A DNA stretch of 64,000 nucleotides from Latrodectus hesperus (lineage: Eukaryota; Arthropoda; Arachnida; Araneae; Theridiidae), in the NCBI GenBank assembly GCA_037975125.1, contig JAJQOW010000024.1:310001-374000 (forward strand), read 5' to 3'. The translations under genes were made by a program, and so were the position numbers. Shown here piece by piece: positions 51,171 through 64,000 of the stretch (positions are counted from its first letter, which is position 1; each line of letters begins with the position of its first letter). Under the pieces are notes generated by a model. It ran no database searches, was not told the DNA's origin, and saw nothing but the letters and a program-made list of their open reading frames with translations.

Positions 51171-53689
51171 TCTTTAAAAAATCATTTCAACCATCAATTA
51201 TTTTGAAATTTATGTAAAAGAACTATATTTATGTAGAAGAAATATAAAATATGTAAAAAAATTCCTTAAAATTCTCTAATATTTTATTACGTTTTACAAA
51301 AATTATAGACCTTTTTATGAAAAAATATTTCTATGTTCATGACTTTTTATATTTATGGAAGTATCATACAATCTGTTTCCTTTTTAACAACAAAAAATCT
51401 GAAATATTATAAATAATAAAATGGGTAATTTCAGTTTATATTTATTAAAATTGCTATCAATATTAATGCTAATCAACATTTCTTCAATCAACATTTATAG
51501 ATCGTACTGTTTGAACTTCAATGTTGAAAAATAATAAAATCAACTAAAAGTTATTGTTTCCTTAATAATGTTTTTTAAACATATAAATGAATTTTTATCT
51601 TTGAAATTTGTTATAAAACGTAACTATATCTTTTGACTGGGAGTTCATTTTTGGATTGAAATGGTTGAAATAATGCAATAAAAAAAGTAAGGTGTAAGAG
51701 CAAATTATCTTTTAATTTTTTATTTTTATTTTTTCAAGGTATAGTAAAAAAAGTTGGATCAATGAAAATTTTTATTTATAGCATAAACATTGTGTCTTAT
51801 AAGCTAATTGGTTATCGTTTCATAAACTAAAGTTAATATATCAGATTAATCATAATTTATCAACTGATTGTGAATTCATCATAATTTGTTAAGTATTAAA
51901 TAAAACATTTGCAAGGAATTTTTAGAAAAAAACTTGTGATTTCTTCCAGGTATCCTTAATATTTTAGAAAACTATTAATTAATGTGAAATTGAGAGGAGA
52001 GAGAGATATTCAGAGTAAAATCAAATTCAAACAAAAGTAAATATTATTAGTATCATTTTTAAATAGTCTCATACTAATGGAATACAAGAACAACCGTATT
52101 TTTCTTGCATAATGATGGTATGTAATTTTATTGGGAGATGCACTTCTGATCTGCTTATAATTTCTGAAGCTATCTATACTAAGATCTATACAATGATGTA
52201 ATCTAAAATTGCAGTTTTTGATAACAAAAATTTTTCAGAAATAATATAAGTGTAGATGGATAATAAAACAATGTAATTTACTAAATAAAGTTTGCATCTC
52301 AATCTGTCGAATAAAAAATTGTTGTAAAATAGATTGCAAAAATTTCTTTACTTAACACAATGATCTAGAAAAAAAATGCCTTAAAAATATCTTTGATAAA
52401 TAAATAATATTTGTCGAAAGAATGATGATCACGGGTGTATACTTCAAGCAACATCTAAAATTCATCTTAAGTCGCAACAGATCATTTTCTACCTAATATT
52501 GGCTTCTAATTACTTTATATGGTTGCAAATAAAATAAACGTAGATTAGATTATAGATATTTGATTCATCAGCATTTGGAAAGAAACTGTATAAACACAAA
52601 AGGTATTCGACAAAATACAACTTCAAAACTTAATTTATTTGAAGTCAAATACGTATCATGATATAGATTCCCATTTCAACATGAAAAAAAATGTATTTTT
52701 GAAAATGCTACTTTGCATAAGCTACCTTTTATATAGAAATTAAATACTTTAACGAAAGTTTCATACTGTGTGTTCGCTTTTTTCTTCTTATTCTTAGCCA
52801 TGATTTTATTTTGACTTAGTATTGATATTTAGTTTTGGATAATCCTTTTTGTAGAGACAAAAACATTAAATTAGATTTGAACAGAGTCATGCTTTTAATC
52901 AAAGCCATTTTCTGTAACAAGTATGATTTTTCTCTTTAATCAATGCATATTTTAATATTGAATAATTTTAAAACGCATGCACACATTTTTTTCCAATAAA
53001 ACATTTTAAAATAAAATTACTTAAATGTTAAATATCTTTATCTTTACAAGTAATTTAGCTGTGATAATATTTTATTTAATGAACCATGGTTTACAGTTTA
53101 AATATATAAGTTCTATATATCTATAAAATTTTCTTTTACAACAGCTAAGGAAACATTTGATGATAACGAAAACACAAATAACATTTAAAATTATTTTAAT
53201 TTTTTTAAGCATAAGAGCATCCTATGCTAAATTATCATGAACATTTGTGAATTTTAGTATTGTATAGTTGGATTACAAAGCAAATTTATGATCACATACA
53301 TATGTAATTAAAATTGGAATATTTTCATACTGTTAGTTAGCATGATTATGAAACTTTTTTGCTTAAGTAAAATATTTGAAGCAATGCAGATGGAAGCTAT
53401 AGTCATTTGATTAAAAAGTATTTCTTCCTATTCTCTTAATTGTGACACAAAATAACTTAAAAATACTTTGATCCTTTATTTTTAGGTTATTTATGAAAGC
53501 ATTTATTGATAATTAGACTTTTAAAAAGTTACCGGCAGTGTATAACAAATACATATAAACAAATAAAATTTTAATATCTATGCTACAAAGACAAAAGAAT
53601 ATATATATATATGTAAATCAGGGAAGTACACTGATCAATTCATTCGTGTGATATTTTACTTTCCAATAGCTGCTGAACAGCAGAATACT
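51170..53689. other. Spacer, no gene seen
   Basis: AT-rich with no convincing gene, repeat or RNA. It has no evident counterpart in segmental copies A and B. Confidence 0.55.
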
Positions 53690-54400
53690 AATCAGTCTGT
53701 CATCCATAAAAATGAAGTCTGAATATACACACATGGGGAATTATCAACTTCCTTACAACAGTGAGTTTCGGTTACAGAACCTCTGCTAAAGCCTTAGGTT
53801 CTGTCGGCCCGTTCAGTATAATGCCTTAGACAACAAATTTAGTACCACCATAAGGTGCTCTTTCCATAATGTTACTCAGATGAAAGCGTATCCAGACCTC
53901 TTTCCAAATGAACTGGTGTTGAGAATTACTATGGTACCGAAAATATTCACATCTGTAAAGAATACATGACTCTAATTAGGAAATGTCCATCTATTGTTCT
54001 CCTTCTACCACTCCAAACTGTATTGCCGATTTTTAATATGTTAAGGAGTGCATCATTCAGGACATTGCCCTAATAGACCACCTTTGTTTAGTTACCTGGA
54101 TGCATTAAACTGCAATACATGTTTAGGTGTTGCTATATACAGTTGCTCAGCAATCGCGCCTACCAACTGGTTATGGGCTCTTTTCACCTTCAGGATGATA
54201 TATTGGTAATCCTTTGTAATTTTTTTGCGTTGGGCTGCCACCACCAATCCTTTTAAAGCTATATCTACGGTTTGAAGGGCTTTCCAAGACAGCTAGATGA
54301 CAGTTTTGTTGATTCTAAAGTCTTCAACTACAATAGTCACACTATACGCCTTCTCCATCTTTCAGTTCGCTCTTCCCCTTAAGAAGTTTTCCGTGTAATT
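53690..54400 (-). mobile_element. Fossil Tc1-like transposase, minus strand
   Basis: The minus-strand translation is broken by stops but shows consecutive Tc1-type pieces in the right order: an N-terminal helix-turn-helix region (near 54240-54390), KRAHNQLVGAIAEQLY (near 54130-54180), FNASR (near 54095-54110), NRWTFPN and FFTDVNIF (near 53945-53990, around the first catalytic aspartate), MERAPYGGTKFVV (near 53840-53880), GIILNGPTE (near 53800-53830) and KLIIPHVCIFR (near 53715-53750). The C-terminal third with the remaining acidic residues is not found. It is inactive. Confidence 0.6.
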
Positions 54401-54578
54401 TCTTCTAACGATTGTTTTCGAAAGAACTCTCTTGCATTTGCAACAATTGTCTTTAATTGCATTTCCGTCTTTTCTTTTATGAGTTGAATTTTTGACGGCT
54501 GCAAGCTTTCTGCATACACTCACGTTGGCTGAGACGTTTAGTTCCTGACATTTGCATACGCATGTCTTTACTATTGAT

Positions 54579-54787
<209 letters not shown>

Positions 54788-54831
54788 TTCTGTTCTTTAA
54801 TTTTTGCACCTGTTATCGGCTCCATTCTATT

Positions 54832-55062
54832 TGTCAGACGACGAGTGAGTAGCTTAGGTGGGGAAGGAAGAAGTTCTTATAAATTTACTAATAGTTAAAG
54901 ATTTATTTACAAAATTGGATTATTTACAGACTTCTTTAAGGTAGCTCCTTCATAGTGAGCCCTTCATACAATCTCCCTTCTCAATTACTTGTACATCTCT
55001 CCCAACACTGCCATCTAGTGGCCACTCATTTTTTTAAGTAATATTACAGCTTGATGCTAACA
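54832..55062 (-). mobile_element. LTR-like fragment, minus strand
   Basis: On the minus strand the segment starts TGTTAGCATC and ends TCTGACA. It carries an AATAAA about 85 bp before its end and is slightly GC-richer than its surroundings, all as expected of a 231-bp LTR. A short open frame starting [13 protein letters not shown] follows just downstream on the same strand but runs into the microsatellite. No second LTR or reverse transcriptase is visible. There is no flanking duplication, so it is not a clean solo LTR. Confidence 0.35.
55005..55024 (-). promoter_or_regulatory. CTCF-like motif 3
   Basis: The minus strand reads GGCCACTAGATGGCAGTG, a full match to the CTCF core CCASYAGRKGGC. 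It lies within the LTR-like fragment, so it may simply be element sequence. Confidence 0.35.
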
Positions 55063-55075
55063 CACCGTTTAATTA

Positions 55076-56100
55076 TAGTATCTATGCATTTCTTTTTACT
55101 TCTATTATAAGTTAGATTACTTTATTTACACAAAATGAGTAATTCATACGTTTCTAGTTTTCTCATCATTTAATGCATTTTTTGACAATTTTCTACATGA
55201 AAATAATTTATTTAGAATTGAAATGTGTGACCTTAATAATAGGCTATTGACATATATGATTAGATATATAATAGCAGATTGAAATTTGTTAAAGGAATAA
55301 AGTTACACGGTGAACTAAAAATGTATTTTTAAAGGTCTCAAAACATTGTAAAGAAAGCAATATTCCTTTAAAAAAAAAGATATTTTTACTATAAAAAATT
55401 TATCTTGATTTTTATTAAAATTAGTGCATAATTTGATGCTTGAACAAAGAATTTGTTGTAAAATGGTTCTCGGTATTAATTTACAACGTTCATAACTGAC
55501 TGAAATATACTAAGATAAAAAAAAATGTGGTCTTTGAATCTGATAATTTCCTAATCTGCAGTGAAAAAATTCAACATTCCACGATTTGTAAATTCATTTA
55601 AAAAATTTAAATGCTGTACTAACTGGTGCCAAATTATTTTTACAGATGGGATTAAAGTAAAATCTTAAAACATTTTACAGTGGTGATTTCAGTAAAGTCC
55701 CAAAGGAAAAGGAGCTATAACACACACCCGTAAAGTATATTAAAGCAAATTCTTACTGTTGTATTCCTTTAACATTTTGAGCTCGCTTTCATTCCTAACA
55801 AGAAACATAGTTTGCATAAAATGCTTTGCGTCAGAAATTTTTGCTATCATAGATTCTTAACTTCTTTCTCTAATGAAATTAATTTTCTGATAAACAAGAT
55901 ACTTTAGTTATCAGTATTTGCACAGAACACAAAAAGCTTTAAATAACAATAAAATTTAAGGTTTCGTTTATATTTAACTCAATTTGGATATTTTTAATAA
56001 CAACAAAATTAATTTAGACGCAAATAACAGTATTTGTGTGGTTTTAGAACTATACTCAATACCTTGTAAAAAATAATTTTTTTTGATTAAAATAAAAATA
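55076..56100. other. Spacer, no gene seen
   Basis: AT-rich, nothing recognised. From about 56100 onward the sequence becomes recognisably homologous to the regions 5' of G5 (about 38800) and G6 (about 47800). Confidence 0.5.
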
Positions 56101-56757
56101 AGGATAAAATTAAATTGCTTCATTTCGATTAAACTTCCTAAATATGTTAAGAATTTGCATCATTTAAATATGGTTCTGCCTTACTAATTCTATGCATGAA
56201 TAACCAAAGTTTCAAAATAATAAAATATTCAACAAGATTAGCTTGCTCAAAGCAGTCAAAATTGTAAAATAGGTCATGAAAAGTTTTCAAATATTTAATA
56301 TTAAAATTAATTCAAATATTAGCATTTATGCCTTTTTATTTTTGATTTTTAATATTCCTAAGTAACGTCGTTTAAGCTTCAATGTGTTTTTTTTATTTTG
56401 GTATTATTTTTTATGCATTTGTATTTATATATGCATGTATAGTTAAAAAAAGCAATCATTCTTTATAAAAACCTTGATTTTATGTAGCAGTAAATTTTCC
56501 AAGTTTAAAGAACATCTTAAACTACAGTTATTATTTTGATAAAAATCTTTTAAACGTCAATATACAATAAAAAGCAAAAATGAATAATGAAATGCATTAA
56601 ACTGGTACGAGATAAATGTACACCATATTTCTTTGAATAATTTAGAAAGAATGTACATTTCTTACTCTTGTCTATAAAAATATTAATTTACTCTTACCTC
56701 CCAAGCATTTATTGTATTTTATTGCTTACGAATGGTAAAAGAAATAGAACATTCATG

Positions 56758-56828
56758 TCACGTAAACTATTACAAGGTTACACAAAACAGACATAAAAAT
56801 TGTTGTAAAAGAAATAACGTGTATAAAA
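56758..56828 (+). promoter_or_regulatory. Putative promoter of G7
   Basis: TCACGTA at 56758-56764 (one change from TCACGCA) is 64 bp before TATAAAA at 56822-56828. An initiator-like TCACATAATC follows at the same 31-bp spacing as in G5 and G6. The ATG is 71 bp after the TATA start. Confidence 0.6.
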
Positions 56829-57478
56829 GCTTGTAACTCTACATCGCTAATCACATAATCTTTCTCTCTCAAACAACAGCTATATTGAGCCAATGGAAGT
56901 ACCTCTGATGAAGCTCTTCGTTGTATTTTTCTGTTATCTGAATGTTTCGATATTCAGTACCAAAGCTGTAGAAACAATTGGTTCAAATGATGTTGGGAAA
57001 ATGATGCTCAATTCCCACGCACTTATGTACGATCTCATTTTTAATAACAAAAAAGGAAGTTATGGTGAGAAAAGCAATCAGCAGAATATTAAGAATGGTC
57101 AGTTACAAAAAGGATTTCCCGACAAAATATCCAACTATTCAACACGCGATAAGAAAGAATATTCTTTCCACTCACCCTCGATAAAGGGTGGATTTCAATT
57201 CCCAAATGTTCCTGCACAAAATGAAATATCTACATCCATGACAGACGAAAAGAATATTTTAAAGGAGAATAAAGATGAAAGATTTCTTTCACACCTTCTG
57301 GTAGAGAAGCCTTCAGCAATTGCAGCAATTATTCCTTTATCCATTCTTCTGGCAACCATCGTACCTAGTCTCTTGAATTACGTAGCAAGTGATTTGAATC
57401 AACAAATGCAACTGATTAAAACTACAATGATCAATTAAAGAGATGCCAAAAGTGTCAACACCAGTTTGGATGCAGTAC

Positions 57479-57491
57479 TTGAGAAGATTGT
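57479..57491. repeat. Target-site duplication, left copy
   Basis: TTGAGAAGATTGT at the 5' edge of the SINE, identical to 57673-57685. The uninterrupted paralogue sequence in G5 and G6 has this 13-mer once. Confidence 0.92.
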
Positions 57492-57672
57492 GCCGAGCTG
57501 GCAGCCGAATGGTTAGCGCTCTTGCCTTCGTTTCAACAGTTCGTGGGTTCGAATCCCACCTTGGGCATGGATGTTTGTAGTGGTTCAGAATTCACTTTAA
57601 GCCGTAAGTCTCGGTCTAATTAGCCCTCGTGTGCAAAAAATGACCGTTGAGCGACAAACAAACCAAACCAAA
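57492..57672 (+). mobile_element. tRNA-derived SINE
   Basis: A 181-bp insertion, strikingly GC-richer than its surroundings. The 5' part is tRNA-like, with an A-box-like segment (TGGTTAGCGC near 57510-57520) and a perfect B box GGTTCGAATCC at 57546-57556, the internal RNA polymerase III promoter. A non-tRNA body follows, ending in an A-rich AACAAACCAAACC tail. It is flanked by a perfect 13-bp target-site duplication and lies in the sense orientation within G7. Intact boxes and perfect duplication suggest a recent insertion mobilised by a LINE (family knowledge). Confidence 0.9.
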
Positions 57673-57685
57673 TTGAGAAGATTGT
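57673..57685. repeat. Target-site duplication, right copy
   Basis: TTGAGAAGATTGT at the 3' edge of the SINE, after which the pseudogene reading resumes. Confidence 0.92.
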
Positions 57686-59024
57686 AGAATTTGCAAATTT
57701 TACTAAGAGTGAAGTGAACTTCCAAAATTACGTTTGCTGAATTACTGCAGTAGAAATTAAATTTCCAGGATCAGAATATATTGAAATAGCCACTTCCATC
57801 ATTGCTCGTCTGATGAAAGATGATCGATTGAACAATATTAATCCAAATCACCTCTTAGTCTATTTAAAAAGGAACAATTGTGAAATATTTAATTATGCTA
57901 AAACAAAGACCAAAAATAATTTTAATGAAAGTAACTTCTATACAGCAAATTTATTGAATCTAACAATTGATAATGTCAACTCATGATTTTTAAAAAGAAA
58001 TTTTCTTAATTCTATAAAAATACCCGTAAGTTGAATAAACATTCTCTCTTTGTCTACATTTTATATTTAATAAGGTTTTTCCTGATATAATCGATTTTAA
58101 TTCATGATAAAAATTTCTAAATTTATTGGAAAATATCCTATTTTTGTTAGTTATGATAATATTGAACTATTTGTTGTATCATTCAACAAATCATGAAGTT
58201 ATTAAATATTGTGTGTATTGCATTTTGATATTATTTATATGACAGAATTTAAATACCTCATTTATTTAATTTTTTATTTACTGTTAATGAAATAAAGAAT
58301 AAATTATTTATACTATATTCTTAAATTTATATTAAAATTTTCTATTATTTTTCATGTGTGATGAACTAATTTTTCAATAAATAAAATATTATTTGATGCA
58401 ATTTGTGTGTGTTGTATTTATTATCTCACATTTACATGTAATTTAACATTCTCAAATAGTAAATATGCAATTTAAATTACTCTTTATAACAGATTTTTGA
58501 TAGTTACTAAAGTTATAATTACTGATTTACAATATGCTATGTATAAGTAGAGATAGGCAAATTAATCTACATATGTGTATACATACACATATTTATGTAT
58601 GTACACATAAGTATGTATATGAATATAAACATATTTATGCTATACGTCTAATGCATTCATAGTAATTCATATTTTTAAGCATTTATTAGCAAAAATGGTA
58701 ACTATTCTTAAAATAATTTTTGTGATTTATACATATAGAAGAATAATGTACTTATCCGGTTAATTAACAATATAAATATATTTTTTTACTTCTAAATATG
58801 CAATTAACCATTATGTTTAATTTTATAAGTATTTTGTTCACCTCTATATATATATATATCAATATTTAATTCCAAAATCTGCAATATTTTAAGATTTCAT
58901 TTTTTAGAATACAATATAAATATATATTACATATATATTTAAAACGCTTAATCATATTATTTAATGTCCAAAACAGCAAAATGATTTCTGCAAAGATTTC
59001 AAATAAATTTCAGTACCTTAACTA

Positions 59025-59218
59025 GATGATCAATACTGACCACATTTACCAATGTTCGTCTAGTTAAAATTACTGGTTTTAACAATATTGTTCCAAATTA
59101 CCTTTTGAGGTATCTAAAGGACAAGACTTGTGACAAAATACTTAGATATGCTGAGACAATGACAGTAAATAATTTGAAAGAAAATAATTTCTGTACTATC
59201 CATTATTTTAATCTGTAA
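59025..59218 (+). pseudogene. Fossil C-terminal fragment of an eighth family copy (G8)
   Basis: The frame starting CGT at 59057 reads RLVKITGFNNI, PNYLLRYLKDKTCDK, RYAETMTVNN and ENNFCT, ending at TAA 59216-59218. It aligns with the last 60 residues or so of G5 (RLVKDDRFKNI, KYLLAYLKENNCDK, HYAETTTKN, ESNFNT). Weaker homology, perhaps with a frameshift, extends upstream to about 59025. The rest of the gene is missing. It lies about 1.05 kb after the G7 stop and has no promoter of its own. Confidence 0.8.

Positions 59219-64000
<4,782 letters not shown>

Larger units (their letters stand above)
56893..57986 (+). pseudogene. Family pseudogene G7, broken by stops and a SINE
   Basis: A copy of the G5/G6 subgroup. 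An open frame runs 181 codons: signal peptide about 1-25 (ends STKA, mature VETIGS), KGGFQFPN block, VEKPSAIAAIIPLSI and hydrophobic segment. It ends at TAA 57436-57438, where G5 has an AAA codon in NKR. Homology resumes with SLDAVLEKIV and is split by a SINE at 57492-57672. It continues after the duplicated target as EFANFTKSEVNF, has a second stop TGA at 57738-57740 (AGA in G5), and then an otherwise open C-terminus through IIARLMKDD, NNC and NLTIDN to TGA 57984-57986. The first two pattern cysteines are absent, as in G5/G6. A possible poly(A) signal is at 58034. The first 181 codons could still be translated, but loss of the conserved C-terminus argues against function. Confidence 0.85.

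Noticed and set aside
57492..57565. Functional tRNA gene
   Set aside because: The head is tRNA-like with a B box, but it is fused to a non-tRNA body and A-rich tail with target-site duplications, so it is a SINE.

Overview
Eukaryotic nuclear DNA, very AT-rich, with long AT and GT microsatellites, a tRNA-derived SINE, fossil Tc1/mariner-type transposases and an LTR-like fragment. This texture fits an arthropod. A spider or other arachnid is my best guess, but that is inference from general character and no marker gene proves it.

The only recognisable protein-coding content is one gene family, arranged head to tail on the + strand. Starts are at 1554 (G1), 13030 (G2), 20242 (G3), 32702 (G4), 39830 (G5), 48858 (G6) and 56893 (G7), plus a fossil 3' end near 59040-59218 (G8). 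Each gene is a single exon of about 280-310 codons. Each encodes a signal peptide, an acidic/polar low-complexity region with a KGGFQFPSG-like motif, a conserved EKP + IIPLSI..VP.LMNY hydrophobic segment, and a small C-terminal domain with a CxxCFxxxxC pattern and a late NCDK cysteine. I do not recognise the family. G1-G3 form one subgroup with an RxxR site at residues 36-39; G5-G7 form another; G4 is a divergent copy. G1, G2, G3, G5 and G6 look intact. G4 has an early in-frame stop. G7 has two nonsense codons and a SINE with a perfect 13-bp target-site duplication.

G2-G7 share an upstream layout: a TCACGCA-like box, then a TATAAAA box 59-69 bp downstream, then the ATG 71-89 bp after the TATA. 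G1 keeps the TATA spacing but has its box in inverted form. This suggests co-expression, for example in one secretory tissue (inference).

Layout: 1-12.8 kb G1, a spacer with a fossil mariner (- strand), a candidate TTAA element and a large AT palindrome; 12.9-21.1 kb G2 and G3; 21-32.5 kb a gene-poor spacer; 32.5-33.6 kb G4; 34.2-41.7 kb and 41.8-50.9 kb two tandem copies of a segmental duplication, each carrying a fossil mariner and one gene (G5 or G6). The two genes are far more alike than their flanks, which suggests gene conversion. 51-56 kb holds a Tc1 fossil and an LTR-like piece; 56.1-59.2 kb holds G7 and G8; 59.2-64 kb is spacer with a 340-bp GT repeat. Three CTCF-like motifs, all in one orientation, lie near 3.0, 30.2 and 55.0 kb.
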